Assembly: GCF_004798905.1 (NCBI RefSeq)
Contig: NZ_SDMO01000003.1
Span: forward strand, 1-64,000
Source: Halomonas borealis
Lineage (GTDB): Bacteria; Pseudomonadota; Gammaproteobacteria; Pseudomonadales; Halomonadaceae
DNA: 64,000 nt
Reading direction: 5' to 3'
Part shown: positions 50,880 to 60,762 of the stretch, piece by piece
How the letters are laid out: the number at the start of each line of letters is the position of its first letter
How positions within the stretch are numbered: the stretch's first letter is position 1
Position numbers and translations under genes: made by a program
Notes under the pieces: model-generated
What the model was told of the DNA's origin: nothing
Databases searched by the model: none
Seen by the model: only the letters and a program-made list of their open reading frames with translations

Positions 50880-52079
50880 TCAGGCGTGGCGTTCGACATG
50901 GCGCCGCAGGCGACGGGCGGCCTCGGTGGTGGCCTCTCGCTCGTCGACCAGCGCCAGGCGGATGCGGCCGGTGCCGGGGTTCGTGCCGTCGACGCCGGGC
51001 CGACCCATGTAGCTGCCGGGTAGCACGCCGACGTGCTGCTCGGCGAACAGTGAGCGGGCGAAGGCCGCGTCGTCGCCGCCGGGCACCGCCGGCCACAGGT
51101 AGAAGCTGGCCTCGGGGGCGGGAAAATCCATCACCGGGGCGAGGATCTCGGTCACCGCGGCGAATTTCTCCCGATAGGCATCGCGGTTGGCGCGCACGTG
51201 GGCCTCGTCCCGCCAGGCGGCGATCGAGGCATGCTGCAGCGGCGGTGGCATGGTGCAGCCGTGATAGGTGCGGTAGCGACGGAAGGCCGTGATCAGCGTG
51301 GCGTCGCCGGCCACGAAGCCCGAGCGCAGCCCCGGCAGATTGGAGCGCTTGGACAGCGAGTGGAACACCAGGCAGCGCCGATAGTCGTGACGGCCGAGCT
51401 CGGCGCAGGCCTGCAGCAGCCCCGCGGGCGGGGCGGCCTCGTCGAGGTAGAGCTCCGAGTAGCATTCGTCGGCGGCGACGATGAAGTCGAACTCGTCGGC
51501 CAGTGCGATCAGCTTCTTGAGCTCGGCGAGCGGCGTCACCGCCCCGGTGGGATTGCCCGGCGAGCAGGTGAAGACGATCTGCACGTCGCGCCAGGTGTCG
51601 GCCGGCACCGCGTCGAGGTCGGGACGAAAGCCGTGTTCGGCGCGACAGTCGAGATACAGCGGCGTGCCGCCGGCCAGCAGGGCGGCGCCTTCATAGATCT
51701 GGTAGAAGGGGTTGGGCACCGCCACCCGCGCCGGCCGGGTGCGGTCCAGTGCGGTCTGGACGAAGGCGAAGAGCGCCTCCCGGGTACCGTTGACCGGCAG
51801 CACCTGGTGCTCGGCGTCGAGCCCCGCCAGGGCGAAGCGCCGCCGGGCCCAGTCGGCGATGGCGCCGCGTAGCTCGGCGGCCCCGATGGTGGTCGGGTAG
51901 TGGGCCAGGCCGTCGAGGTGGGTCGCGATCGCCTCCAGGGCGCCGGCATACGGCGGGTGGCGCGGCTCGCCGATGGTCAGCGGGATATGGACCAACCCTT
52001 CGGGAGGCGTCACGCCGGCCTTGAGGGCGGCGAGCCTCTCGAAGGGGTAGGGCTGGAGGGCATCGAGGTCAGGGTTCAT
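50880..52079 (-). CDS. dapC: succinyldiaminopimelate transaminase
   Basis: A 399-residue class I/II PLP aminotransferase catalysing the amino-transfer step of the succinylase lysine pathway. The N-terminus MNPDLDALQPYPFERLAAL is DapC-like. The PLP-binding Lys lies in HSLSKRSNLPGLRSG and the Arg for substrate in TGRIRLAL. Neighbouring yffB and dapD/E support the pathway assignment over other aminotransferases. Confidence 0.93.
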   Translation of the reverse strand: MNPDLDALQPYPFERLAALKAGVTPPEGLVHIPLTIGEPRHPPYAGALEAIATHLDGLAHYPTTIGAAELRGAIADWARRRFALAGLDAEHQVLPVNGTREALFAFVQTALDRTRPARVAVPNPFYQIYEGAALLAGGTPLYLDCRAEHGFRPDLDAVPADTWRDVQIVFTCSPGNPTGAVTPLAELKKLIALADEFDFIVAADECYSELYLDEAAPPAGLLQACAELGRHDYRRCLVFHSLSKRSNLPGLRSGFVAGDATLITAFRRYRTYHGCTMPPPLQHASIAAWRDEAHVRANRDAYREKFAAVTEILAPVMDFPAPEASFYLWPAVPGGDDAAFARSLFAEQHVGVLPGSYMGRPGVDGTNPGTGRIRLALVDEREATTEAARRLRRHVERHA

Positions 52080-52174
52080 GAGTGTCCAGTCGCAGCCGTG
52101 GTCGGCGTCGTTATGATGTCACATGGCAAGACGCCGATTATAGGGAACCCCCGCAGGGGGCTCAAACGAGGCGC

Positions 52175-54853
52175 TCAGCCACTGACGTCGAGCATCTCGA
52201 TCAGTCGTTCGCGCAGGCATTGCTGGCGCTCGGGGTCGGTGATGGGATTGCCGCTCTTGTCGGTGATGAAGAACACGTCCTCGACGCGTTCGCCGAGGGT
52301 GGCGATCTTGGCCGCCGAGAGGGCGATGCCTTGCTCCATGAAGATGCGCCCGACTCGTGCCAGCAAGCCAGGGCGGTCCGGTGCGGTGAGTTCCAGCAGG
52401 GTGCGCCCGCCCGCCGTGTCCTGTTCGATGGTGACCTTGGTGGGCACCCGGAAGTGCTTGAGCTGGCGCGGCGTGTGACGGGTGACGATCTGCGGGTAAT
52501 CGTCCGGGTCATCGAGCTCCTCGACCAGATGATGGTGGATCTCGTGCAGACGCGCCGGCTCGCGGATCGCGCGGTTAAGGTCGTCGAGGACGATGAAGGT
52601 GTTGAGTGTCCAGTCGTTGCTGGAGGTGGCGATGCGGGCGTCGTGAATCGATAGCCCGAGCTGTTCCATGGCCGCCGAGGTGGCGGCGAACAGGTCGTCC
52701 ACCGAGCGGGTATGGATGAACACCTTGGTGCCGCCCTCGGCCATGTCGTCGGTGGGCGCGCTGAGCATCACCAGCGGCAGCTCGCTGGCGTGGTGGGCGA
52801 GGATGCCCTGGGTCTGCCAGGCGATCTCGCTGGGGGCATACTGCAGGAAATAGTCCTCGCCCAGCGATTCCCACAGCCGGTCGACGCGGGGCATGTCGGC
52901 GCCCACCGTGGCCAGCAGAGAGTGCGCCTCGTCGCGGGTCTCGCGGACCGAGTCATCGCGTTCCAGCGGGTTCTCGAGGCCACGGCGCAGGGCGCGCTTG
53001 GTCTCGGCATGCAGCTGGTGCAGCAGCGAGGCCCGCCAGCCGTTCCACAGCGTGGGGTTGGTGGCGGTGATGTCGGCGACGGTCAGCACATAGAGGTAAT
53101 CGAGGCGGGTCTCGTCGCCCACCGTGCGGGCGAATTCGCTGATCACCTCGGGATCGCTGATGTCGCGTTTCTGGGCGACCATCGACATCAGCAGGTGGTG
53201 CTCCACCAGCCAGGCCACCAGCCGGGTGTCGCGGCCGGACAGCCGGTGCAGGGCGGCGAAGGCCTCCACGTCCCGGGCGCCGATCAGCGAGTGGTCACCG
53301 CCGCGGCCCTTGCCGATGTCATGGAACAGCCCGGCGATCCACAACAGCTCCAGCTTGGGCAGCTGCGGGACCAGGGTGGCCGCCACCGGATAGGCCTCGC
53401 GGGCATCCGCCTTGCGGAAGCCGTGGATGCACTTGAGCAGGCGCAGGGTGTGGGCGTCCACGGTGTAGATGTGGAAGAGGTCGTGCTGCATCAACCCCAC
53501 GGCCTGGCCGAAGACCGGCAGGTACTTGCCGAGCACGCCGTAGCGGTTCATGCGTCGCAGCTGGCGGGCGACGTTGCCGCTGGAGCGCAGCAGGGCCATG
53601 AACAGCCGCTGATGGCGCGGGTCCTCGCGGTAGCGGTCGTCGATCAGGTGGCGGTGATCGCGGATCAGTCGGATGGTGTCGGCGCGCACGCCCTCGATCT
53701 CGGGGTGTTCGGCCATCAGCAGGAACAGTTCGAGCAACGCCGAGGGCGCCTCGCGGAACACCGTTCGCGTACGCGCCTGGATGTAGCCGCCGGTGATCTC
53801 GAAGCGGGCGTTGAGCGGCACCGTCTCGAGCGTCTCGTCGTCGCGCAGGATGGCCTCGTCGAAGTGCTGCAGCAGCATGTCGTTGAGCCCGGCCAGGGTG
53901 GTGACGTGGCGATAATAGCGCTTCATGAACTGTTCGACGGCGAGGCGCTCGGGGGTGTCGCGGTAACCGAACAGCTCGGCGATGGTGGCCTGGTGGTCGA
54001 ACAGCAGGCGATCCTCGGCGCGCCCGGTGAGCATGTGCAGGGCGTAGCGTACCTGCCACAGGAAGGCCTGGCCCTGGCTGAGGATGCGCAGCTCGGCGTC
54101 GTTCATGAAGCCGATGGCGACCATGTCCTCGTAGCGCTCGGTGGCGAAGTGTCGCTTGGCGACCCAGCCGATCATCTGGATGTCGCGCAGCCCGCCGGGC
54201 GAGCTCTTGATGTTGGGCTCCAGGTGGTACTCGGAGTTGTTGAAGCGGTAGTGGCGGGCGATCTGTTCCTGCCACTTGGCCTCGAAGAAGCGGTCCGCCG
54301 GCCACAGTCGGTCGGTGGCCAGGCGCGCCTGCATCGCCTCGCGCAGCCGCTCGGGGCCGGCCAGGGTGCGTGATTCGAGCAGGTTGGTGATCACCGTGAC
54401 GTCGGCGGCGGCCTCGCGCTCGCAGTCGCCGAGCGAGCGCACGCTGTGGCCGATCTCCAGGCCGATGTCCCACAGCAGGGTGATGAAGTCGGTCAGCGGT
54501 TCGCGGAAGGGTTCGTCGTCGTCGTGCTCGAGCAGCAGCAGCAGGTCGATGTCCGAGCGGGGGTGAAGCTCGCCACGGCCGTAGCCGCCCACGGCGAGCA
54601 GGGCGATGCCCGCGGGCCAGTCATGCTGCTGCCAGGCGAGCTCCAGCAGGCGGTCCAGGCACCAGGCGCGGCTATACACCAGGTCGCGGATGTCGTCGCC
54701 GGCATGGAAGCGTGTGTCCAGGCGAGCCTGGATCTCGGCCAGCGCGGCCTTGAAGGGAGCGATCGGTGACCGGCTGCCGGTCAGCTCGGTCTGGAACGCC
54801 TCGACGTCGAACAGGCTCTCGTCGGGCGCGAAGGCGTAGTGGTGCAGCAGCAT
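52175..54853 (-). CDS. glnD: bifunctional uridylyltransferase/uridylyl-removing enzyme
   Basis: An 892-residue sensor of glutamine. The nucleotidyltransferase domain has GGYGRGELHPRSDIDLLLL. A central domain is followed by the HD hydrolase domain (IAGLFHDIGKGRGGDHS), which removes UMP from PII. Two C-terminal ACT domains (VFIHTRSVDDLFAATSAAME and LLELTAPDRPGLLARVGRIF) bind glutamine. It controls nitrogen assimilation through GlnB/GlnK. The start at 54853 gives the full-length protein. It lies 95 bases before dapC and 10 bases after map on the strand. Confidence 0.96.
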   Translation of the reverse strand: MLLHHYAFAPDESLFDVEAFQTELTGSRSPIAPFKAALAEIQARLDTRFHAGDDIRDLVYSRAWCLDRLLELAWQQHDWPAGIALLAVGGYGRGELHPRSDIDLLLLLEHDDDEPFREPLTDFITLLWDIGLEIGHSVRSLGDCEREAAADVTVITNLLESRTLAGPERLREAMQARLATDRLWPADRFFEAKWQEQIARHYRFNNSEYHLEPNIKSSPGGLRDIQMIGWVAKRHFATERYEDMVAIGFMNDAELRILSQGQAFLWQVRYALHMLTGRAEDRLLFDHQATIAELFGYRDTPERLAVEQFMKRYYRHVTTLAGLNDMLLQHFDEAILRDDETLETVPLNARFEITGGYIQARTRTVFREAPSALLELFLLMAEHPEIEGVRADTIRLIRDHRHLIDDRYREDPRHQRLFMALLRSSGNVARQLRRMNRYGVLGKYLPVFGQAVGLMQHDLFHIYTVDAHTLRLLKCIHGFRKADAREAYPVAATLVPQLPKLELLWIAGLFHDIGKGRGGDHSLIGARDVEAFAALHRLSGRDTRLVAWLVEHHLLMSMVAQKRDISDPEVISEFARTVGDETRLDYLYVLTVADITATNPTLWNGWRASLLHQLHAETKRALRRGLENPLERDDSVRETRDEAHSLLATVGADMPRVDRLWESLGEDYFLQYAPSEIAWQTQGILAHHASELPLVMLSAPTDDMAEGGTKVFIHTRSVDDLFAATSAAMEQLGLSIHDARIATSSNDWTLNTFIVLDDLNRAIREPARLHEIHHHLVEELDDPDDYPQIVTRHTPRQLKHFRVPTKVTIEQDTAGGRTLLELTAPDRPGLLARVGRIFMEQGIALSAAKIATLGERVEDVFFITDKSGNPITDPERQQCLRERLIEMLDVSG

Positions 54854-54863
54854 GGCGGCCGAC

Positions 54864-55658
54864 TCAGTGGGCGGCGAGGAAGGAGAGGTCTTCGTCGCTG
54901 CGCGCGGTCATCACTTCCACGCCGGTCGCGGTGACCAGCAGGGTGTGCTCCCACTGGGCGGTGAGGCCCTTGTCCTTGGTGACCGCGGTCCAGCCATCGC
55001 GCAGCACTCGGGTGCGGCGGTCGCCGATGTTGATCATCGGCTCGATGGTGAAGCACATGCCTTCCTCGAGGGCGATATCCGCCTCCGGGGCATAGCCGTC
55101 GTAGTGCAGCACCTGCGGCTCCTCGTGGAAGCCGGCGCCGATGCCGTGGCCGCAGAAGTCGCGCACCACGGAGTAGCCGTTGGCCTCGGCGTGCTGCTGG
55201 ATGACGCGTGCCAGCTCGGAGAGACGCGCGCCGGGGCGGACCAGGGCGATGCTCTTGTAGAGGCATTCCTGAGTGACGCGACACAGGCGGCCGCCCTGGA
55301 TGCTTTCGCCGACGATGAACATCACGCTGGAGTCGCCGTGATAACCGTCGGTGGTCTTGACCGTGATATCCAGATTCATGATGTCGCCCTTCTTCAGCTT
55401 CTTGCCGTCGTCGGGGATGCCATGGCAGACCACGTGATTGATCGAGGTACACACGGACTTGGGGAAGCCGTGATAGTTGAGCGGGGCAGGCGTGGAGCCG
55501 AGCTGGTCGACGATGTAGTCGTGGCAGCGCCGATCGATCTCGCCGGTGCTGACGCCGGCCTCGACGTAGGGGGCGATCATCTCGAGCACGCTGGCGGCCT
55601 GGCGACCCGCTTCGCGCATCTTCTCGATCTCGTCGGGCGTCTTGATGGGTACGTTCAT
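54864..55658 (-). CDS. map: methionine aminopeptidase, type I
   Basis: A 264-residue enzyme that removes the initiator Met. Metal ligands are visible: Asp in [17 protein letters not shown], His in [12 protein letters not shown], Glu in FTIEPMI and the late Glu in the C-terminus (QWEHTLLVT). It is divergent from rpsB, as in E. coli, and next to glnD. Confidence 0.97.
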   Translation of the reverse strand: MNVPIKTPDEIEKMREAGRQAASVLEMIAPYVEAGVSTGEIDRRCHDYIVDQLGSTPAPLNYHGFPKSVCTSINHVVCHGIPDDGKKLKKGDIMNLDITVKTTDGYHGDSSVMFIVGESIQGGRLCRVTQECLYKSIALVRPGARLSELARVIQQHAEANGYSVVRDFCGHGIGAGFHEEPQVLHYDGYAPEADIALEEGMCFTIEPMINIGDRRTRVLRDGWTAVTKDKGLTAQWEHTLLVTATGVEVMTARSDEDLSFLAAH

Positions 55659-55717
55659 GGAATCTCGAAATCAGGGGTGGTGTCGCCGGGGGTGGAGGCG
55701 CGAGGGCCTCGGGCGAC

Positions 55718-55746
55718 TTCATCTTGAGAGTGATCCATGGTATAAA
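55718..55746 (+). promoter_or_regulatory. rpsB promoter with extended -10
   Basis: TATAAA (55741-55746) preceded by TGG is a good extended -10. The -35 TTCATC (55718-55723) is 17 bases upstream and weak. The core TGGTATAAAG is identical to the rpmB promoter. Transcription would start about 190 bases before rpsB. Confidence 0.65.
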
Positions 55747-55749
55747 GCT

Positions 55750-55941
55750 GCGCGCTTTCCTGCAATCGCCGATCCTTCGGTGCCGCTCGCGGCCCTTCGG
55801 TGTGAGCAGGGCGCGAATATATCAATGCAATGCCTTGAAAACACACACGCACCGGCACATGGTCCCGGGTGCCGTCGGCGCGTCCGTCGGTCGGATCCAT
55901 GGGGTGCGTGGAGGCCTAACCCGATTTACCAGGAGTCATCC
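55750..55941 (+). promoter_or_regulatory. rpsB 5' leader, possible S2 autoregulatory region
   Basis: A leader of about 190 bases precedes rpsB, containing several hairpin-forming G/C segments and a conserved-looking end (GGGGTGCGTGGAGGCCTAACCC) before the AGGAG site. S2 represses its own mRNA through such a leader in gammaproteobacteria. Whether this leader folds the same way was not tested. Confidence 0.5.
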
Positions 55942-56682
55942 ATGGCACACGTCAACATGCGTGATCTGCTGAAAGCAGGCGCCCACTTCGGTCACCAGAC
56001 CCGTTACTGGAACCCGAAGATGAGCAAGTTCATCTTCGGTGCTCGTAACAAGATCCACATCATCAACCTCGAGCATACCCTCCCGGCCCTGAACGAGGCC
56101 ATCGGCGTGGTCGAGAAGATGGCCGCCGCGAACAACAAGATCCTGTTCGTGGGCACCAAGCGCAGCGCCAGCAAGATCGTCAAGGAAGAGGCCAAGCGCG
56201 CCGGTCAGTCCTACGTCAACCACCGCTGGCTCGGCGGCATGCTGACCAACTTCAAGACCATCCGCGTCTCCATCAAGCGTCTGCGCGAACTCGAAACCAT
56301 GCACGAAGATGGTACCTTCGAGAAGCTGACCAAGAAGGAAGTCCTGGTGGCGACCCGCGAGGAAGAGAAGCTCGAGCGGTCCATCGGTGGTATCAAGGAC
56401 ATGGGCGGCCTGCCCGACGCGCTGTTCGTGATCGACGTCGACCACGAGCGCATCGCCATCAACGAGGCGAACAAGCTGGGCATCCCGGTCATCGGTGTGG
56501 TGGATACCAACTCCAACCCGGACGGCGTCGACTACGTGATCCCGGGCAACGATGACTCCATCCGCGCCATCCAGATCTACGTCAAGGCCATCGCCGACGC
56601 CTGCGGTCGTGCGAAGGAAGGTCGTCCCGACGAGTTCGTCGAGGTCACCGAAGACAACGCCAGCGACGCCGCCGCCGAGTGA
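55942..56682 (+). CDS. rpsB: 30S ribosomal protein S2
   Basis: A 246-residue ribosomal protein ([21 protein letters not shown], then [14 protein letters not shown]). Full length with the conserved [25 protein letters not shown]. The start at 55942 follows AGGAG. It leads the rpsB-tsf transcript. Confidence 0.98.
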   Translation: MAHVNMRDLLKAGAHFGHQTRYWNPKMSKFIFGARNKIHIINLEHTLPALNEAIGVVEKMAAANNKILFVGTKRSASKIVKEEAKRAGQSYVNHRWLGGMLTNFKTIRVSIKRLRELETMHEDGTFEKLTKKEVLVATREEEKLERSIGGIKDMGGLPDALFVIDVDHERIAINEANKLGIPVIGVVDTNSNPDGVDYVIPGNDDSIRAIQIYVKAIADACGRAKEGRPDEFVEVTEDNASDAAAE

Positions 56683-56730
56683 TCGTCGGCCCGCTCGGGT
56701 GGCGGCCGGCGTTCGCGTCGGTCGCCGCCA

Positions 56731-56752
56731 GGCGCGGCCCTAGGGCCGCGCC
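56731..56752 (+). other. 22-bp perfect palindrome between rpsB and tsf
   Basis: Arms GGCGCGGCCC and GGGCCGCGCC flank TA. It can form a hairpin in the 146-base rpsB-tsf spacer, where an attenuator or processing site lowers or tunes tsf expression in other bacteria. No T-run follows, so full termination is unlikely. Confidence 0.6.
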
Positions 56753-56828
56753 CCGGGGCGGGTGATGGACGCGCCGGGCCACGGCCCGGCTTTCACATTC
56801 CAGGTCGAACCATTCAGAGGACACTACC

Positions 56829-57698
56829 ATGGCAGCTATCAGCGCCTCCCAGGTCAAGGAACTGCGCGAGCGCACCGGGCTCGGCATGATGGAGTGCAAG
56901 AAGGCCCTCACCGAGGCCGGCGGTGACATCGAAACCGCCATCGAGAACCTGCGCAAGAACTCGGGTCTCAAGGCCTCCAAGAAGGCCGATCGCACCGCCG
57001 CCGAAGGCGCCGTCGTGACGCGTATCGCCGAGGACGGCAGCTACGGCGTGATGGTCGAGATCAACTCCGAGACCGATTTCGTCGCCCGTGACGACAACTT
57101 CACCGCCTTCGCCGGCCGTGTCGCCGATGCCTTCTTCGCCGCCAAGAGCGAAGACGTCGCCGCCATCATGGAAGGCGAGCTGGAAGCGGCTCGCGAGCAG
57201 CTGGTGCAGAAGATCGGCGAGAACATCGGCGTGCGTCGCAGCGTCGTCGTCGATGCCCCGGAAGGTGGTCTCGTGGGCGCTTACGTCCACGGTGGTCGCA
57301 TCGGCGTGCTGATGACCCTGACGGGCGGCACCGCCGAGGCCGCCAAGGATGTCGCCATGCACGTGGCCGCCATCAACCCGGCCGTGGCACTGCCGGAGAA
57401 CATGCCGCAGGACAAGCTGGACGCCGAGAAGGCGATCATCCTGGCCCAGCCGGACATGGCCGGCAAGCCGGAGCAGATCGCCGAGAAGATGGTTCAGGGC
57501 CGCCTGAAGAAGTATCTGGCCGAGAACAGTCTGACCGAGCAGGCCTTCGTCAAGGACCCGAACCAGACCGTGGCCGAGTACGTCAAGGCCGCCGGTGGCG
57601 AGGTCGTTGGTTTTACCCGCTTCGAGGTGGGTGAGGGCATCGAGAAGGAAGAGGTCGACTTCGCCAAGGAAGTCATGGAACAGGCTCAGCGTAGCTAA
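56829..57698 (+). CDS. tsf: translation elongation factor Ts
   Basis: A 289-residue nucleotide-exchange factor for EF-Tu ([29 protein letters not shown]). The conserved [11 protein letters not shown] and the C-terminal core ([14 protein letters not shown]) are present. Length and start are standard. Confidence 0.98.
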   Translation: MAAISASQVKELRERTGLGMMECKKALTEAGGDIETAIENLRKNSGLKASKKADRTAAEGAVVTRIAEDGSYGVMVEINSETDFVARDDNFTAFAGRVADAFFAAKSEDVAAIMEGELEAAREQLVQKIGENIGVRRSVVVDAPEGGLVGAYVHGGRIGVLMTLTGGTAEAAKDVAMHVAAINPAVALPENMPQDKLDAEKAIILAQPDMAGKPEQIAEKMVQGRLKKYLAENSLTEQAFVKDPNQTVAEYVKAAGGEVVGFTRFEVGEGIEKEEVDFAKEVMEQAQRS

Positions 57699-57725
57699 GG
57701 CGCGAGCCGGTTTCCGTATGAAGAT

Positions 57726-57747
57726 GGCGTGCGCGAGAGCGCACGCC
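57726..57747 (+). terminator. hairpin between tsf and pyrH
   Basis: GGCGTGCGC and GCGCACGCC form a 9-bp stem with a GAGA tetraloop 27 bases after the tsf stop, then TTC. It is a partial terminator or processing site before pyrH. Confidence 0.5.
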
Positions 57748-57808
57748 TTCGCGTATCCGGCCGGTCCATCCGGCCATCCAGATTCCTCGAGTTTCCGGGA
57801 GACATGCC

Positions 57809-58573
57809 ATGAGCAGTGCCGAGCCACTTTCCACCAAGACCGATAAGCCTCGTGCCGAGGTCTCTAAGTACAAGCGCATCCTGCTCAAGCTGTCCGGGGA
57901 AGCCCTGACCGGTGATGCCGACTTCGGCATCGACCCCAAGGTGCTGGATCGCATGGCGCTGGAGATCGGCCAGCTGGTCGGCATCGGCGTCCAGGTCGGT
58001 ATCGTGGTCGGTGGTGGCAACCTGTTCCGTGGTGCCGCGTTGCACGAGGCAGGCATGGAAAGGGTGACCGGCGACCACATGGGCATGCTGGCCACGGTGA
58101 TGAATTCCCTGGCGATGCGGGATGCCCTGGAGCGCTCCAACATTCGTTCGCGGGTGATGTCGGCGATCCCCATGAGCGGCGTGGTGGAACACTATGACCG
58201 GCGCACGGCGATTCGCTACCTGACCTCCGGCGACGTGGTAATGTTCTCCGCGGGCACCGGTAACCCCTTCTTCACCACCGATTCCGCCGCCTGCCTGCGC
58301 GGCATCGAGATCGACGCCGACGTGGTGGTCAAGGCCACCAAGGTTGACGGGGTCTACGACAAGGACCCGGTCAAGCACGCCGATGCGGTCAAGTACGAGC
58401 AGCTGTCCTACGATGACGCGATCGACCAGAAGCTCGGGGTCATGGATTTGACCGCCATCTGCCTGGTACGGGACCATGACATGCCGGTACGCGTGTTCGA
58501 CATGAACAAGCCGGGGGCGCTGCTGAACCTGGTAGTAGGCGGCCGGGAAGGCACGCTGATTGATAGAGGGTGA
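57809..58573 (+). CDS. pyrH: uridylate kinase
   Basis: A 254-residue amino-acid-kinase-fold UMP kinase making UDP. Motifs: [34 protein letters not shown] and [20 protein letters not shown]. It is about ten residues longer at the N-terminus than usual. It overlaps no gene but ends 4 bases before the frr start codon. Confidence 0.97.
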   Translation: MSSAEPLSTKTDKPRAEVSKYKRILLKLSGEALTGDADFGIDPKVLDRMALEIGQLVGIGVQVGIVVGGGNLFRGAALHEAGMERVTGDHMGMLATVMNSLAMRDALERSNIRSRVMSAIPMSGVVEHYDRRTAIRYLTSGDVVMFSAGTGNPFFTTDSAACLRGIEIDADVVVKATKVDGVYDKDPVKHADAVKYEQLSYDDAIDQKLGVMDLTAICLVRDHDMPVRVFDMNKPGALLNLVVGGREGTLIDRG

Positions 58574-58577
58574 TATC

Positions 58578-59135
58578 GTGATTGACGAGATCCAGAAGGA
58601 CGCACAGAGCCGCATGAAGAAGAGCCTCGATGCTCTTCAGCACAACTTCAAGAAGATCCGCACCGGTCGGGCGCACCCCAGCATCCTGGAGGCGGTGACC
58701 GTCGATTACTACGGCGGACAGGTGCCGATCCACCAGGTGGCCTCGGTCAACATCGAGGACGCGCGGACCCTGGCCGTGGTGCCCTGGGAACAGCAGATGG
58801 TGCCCAAGGTCGAGAAGGCGATCATGACCGCCGAGCTGGGCCTGAACCCGGCGAGCGCGGGCAACGTGATCCGCGTGCCGATGCCGATGCTGACCGAGGA
58901 AACGCGCAAGGGCTACATCAAGCAGGCGCGTCAGGAGGCCGAGAGTGCCCGCGTGGCGGTGCGCAACGTCCGTCGCGATGCCAACGGCGACATCAAGGCG
59001 CTGCTCAAGGACAAGGACGTCAGCGAAGACGAGGCGCGCCAGGGTGAGGAAGCGGTCCAGAAGCTCACCGACAAGACCGTCACCGAGATCGACAAGGCCC
59101 TGGAATCCAAGGAACACGACCTGATGCAGGTCTGA
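58578..59135 (+). CDS. frr: ribosome recycling factor
   Basis: A 185-residue protein that splits post-termination ribosomes with EF-G. The conserved [17 protein letters not shown] and [16 protein letters not shown] are present. The start is GTG at 58578 ([17 protein letters not shown]), giving exactly the family length. A frame from TTG 58560 is longer without support. A GAGGGTG ribosome site lies just ahead. Confidence 0.96.
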   Translation: MIDEIQKDAQSRMKKSLDALQHNFKKIRTGRAHPSILEAVTVDYYGGQVPIHQVASVNIEDARTLAVVPWEQQMVPKVEKAIMTAELGLNPASAGNVIRVPMPMLTEETRKGYIKQARQEAESARVAVRNVRRDANGDIKALLKDKDVSEDEARQGEEAVQKLTDKTVTEIDKALESKEHDLMQV

Positions 59136-59143
59136 GAATGGGC

Positions 59144-59167
59144 CGACGGCACCCACGGGTGCCGTCG
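59144..59167 (+). other. hairpin between frr and uppS
   Basis: CGACGGCACC and GGTGCCGTCG form a 10-bp stem with a CACG loop, 9 bases after the frr stop. Not T-rich after, so probably a processing or attenuation hairpin rather than a full terminator. Confidence 0.5.
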
Positions 59168-59189
59168 TTCATGGAACGCCACACCCGCC

Positions 59190-59963
59190 ATGCGAGACCT
59201 CATGACGTCATCCCAGTCTCCCGAGCCCCGTGCCGACGGGGATCGCCTGCCGCATCACGTCGCCATCATCATGGACGGCAACAACCGCTGGGCCAAGGCG
59301 CGCGGCATGTCCGGCGTGCGTGGCCATCATGCCGGGGTCGAGTCGGTGCGCGCGGTCATTCGTCGCGCCGCCGAGCGTGGCGTCGAGACGCTGACGCTGT
59401 TCGCGTTTTCCAGCGAGAACTGGAAACGGCCCGCCATCGAGGTCAGCGCGTTGATGGAGTTGTTCTTGATCGCGCTGAAGCGCGAGGTCAAGAAGCTGCA
59501 TCAGCACGATATCCGTCTCTCGGTGATCGGCGACCGGAGCGGCTTCTCGTCCGCCATCCAGCAACACATCGAGCAGGCCGAGGCGCTGACCGCCGATAAC
59601 CGTGGCCTGCATCTGGTGATCGCCGCCAACTACGGCGGCCAGTGGGACATCGCCCGGGCCGCCCGGCGACTGGGCGCACGGGTGGCCGACGGCACGCTGG
59701 CGCCGGAAGCGATCGACGAGGCGTCGCTCGGGGCCGAGCTGAGTCTCGCCACCCCGGTGGACCTGTGCATCCGTACCAGCGACGAGAAGCGCATCTCCAA
59801 CTTCCTGCTCTGGCAGCTGGCCTACGCCGAGCTCTATTTCTCGCCGTTGCTGTGGCCCGACTTCGATGCCGAGGCCTTCGACCAGGCCCTGGACGATTTC
59901 GCCGGCCGCAAACGCCGCTTCGGCATGACCGACGACCAGGTTGAGGCCCAGCAAGGTGCTTAA
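59190..59963 (+). CDS. uppS: undecaprenyl diphosphate synthase
   Basis: A 257-residue cis-prenyltransferase that makes the C55 lipid carrier for cell wall and polysaccharides. Catalytic Asp lies in VAIIMDGNNRWAKARG. Later motifs include TLFAFSSENWKRP and CIRTSDEKRISNFLLWQLAYAELYF; the latter normally reads 'RTSGE...', here RTSDE. The start at 59190 or 59202 are both possible. It overlaps cdsA by 8 bases. Confidence 0.96.
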   Translation: MRDLMTSSQSPEPRADGDRLPHHVAIIMDGNNRWAKARGMSGVRGHHAGVESVRAVIRRAAERGVETLTLFAFSSENWKRPAIEVSALMELFLIALKREVKKLHQHDIRLSVIGDRSGFSSAIQQHIEQAEALTADNRGLHLVIAANYGGQWDIARAARRLGARVADGTLAPEAIDEASLGAELSLATPVDLCIRTSDEKRISNFLLWQLAYAELYFSPLLWPDFDAEAFDQALDDFAGRKRRFGMTDDQVEAQQGA

Positions 59964-60762
59964 ACAGCGAATCATTACCGCCGCCTGGTTGGCGCCGCTG
60001 GCGCTGGCCGGCCTGTTCGGGCTCTCGGGGAGCGCCTTTTCTGCCTTCACCGCGGCCATCGTGCTGCTCGCCGCCTGGGAGTGGGCCAACCTGGCCGGCT
60101 TAGAGGCCGGCTACCGCCGCCTGGCGCCGGTGATCGGCCTGGGCCTGTCGATGGCATTGCTGGGCCTGATCGGCCAGCACCAGGCGAGCTGGCCGCTGTG
60201 GCTCGGCGCCCTGGGCTGGCTGCTCAATCTGTATTGGGTGATCGCCTATCCCGAGCGCCTCGCCCAATGGCACTCCAGCGGCATGCGCCTGGCCATGGGG
60301 TTGTGGGTGCTGCTGCCGACCTGGGTCGGCTTCAACGTGCTGCGCGAGACCGGCGGCGTGTGGCTGCTGTTCGTGCTGTTGCTGGTGTGGGGCGCCGATA
60401 TCGGCGCCTACTTCGTCGGCAAGTCCCTCGGCCGGCGCAAGCTGGCGCCGAGTGTCAGTCCCGGCAAGACCCGGGAAGGCGTGTTCGGCGGGCTGGTGGT
60501 GGCCGAGCTTCTGGCGTTGGTGTTCGCCGACTGGCAAGGGCTGGCATTCGGCGCCACCCTGGCGCTGCTGGCGGCCACCGCCGTGGTGGCCCTGGCCTCG
60601 GTGGTCGGTGATCTGCTGGAAAGCATGCTCAAGCGCCACCGCGGCCTCAAGGACTCCAGCCGCCTGCTGCCCGGCCACGGCGGGGTGCTCGATCGCATCG
60701 ACAGCCTGTGCGCCGCCGTGCCGCTGTTTGCCCTGCTGCAGGCGGGAGGATTCGGCGCATGA
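59956..60762 (+). CDS. cdsA: phosphatidate cytidylyltransferase
   Basis: A 268-residue membrane enzyme making CDP-diacylglycerol for phospholipids. About eight hydrophobic helices and the signature [37 protein letters not shown]. The start is GTG at 59956, giving [12 protein letters not shown], which matches the E. coli start MLKYRLISAF; the TTG at 59941 is unlikely. It overlaps uppS and is coupled to dxr by ATGA. Confidence 0.94.
   Translation: MLKQRIITAAWLAPLALAGLFGLSGSAFSAFTAAIVLLAAWEWANLAGLEAGYRRLAPVIGLGLSMALLGLIGQHQASWPLWLGALGWLLNLYWVIAYPERLAQWHSSGMRLAMGLWVLLPTWVGFNVLRETGGVWLLFVLLLVWGADIGAYFVGKSLGRRKLAPSVSPGKTREGVFGGLVVAELLALVFADWQGLAFGATLALLAATAVVALASVVGDLLESMLKRHRGLKDSSRLLPGHGGVLDRIDSLCAAVPLFALLQAGGFGA

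Noticed and set aside
52712-54373. A 553-codon open frame opposite glnD
   Set aside because: Same cause; glnD on the minus strand has complete domains.
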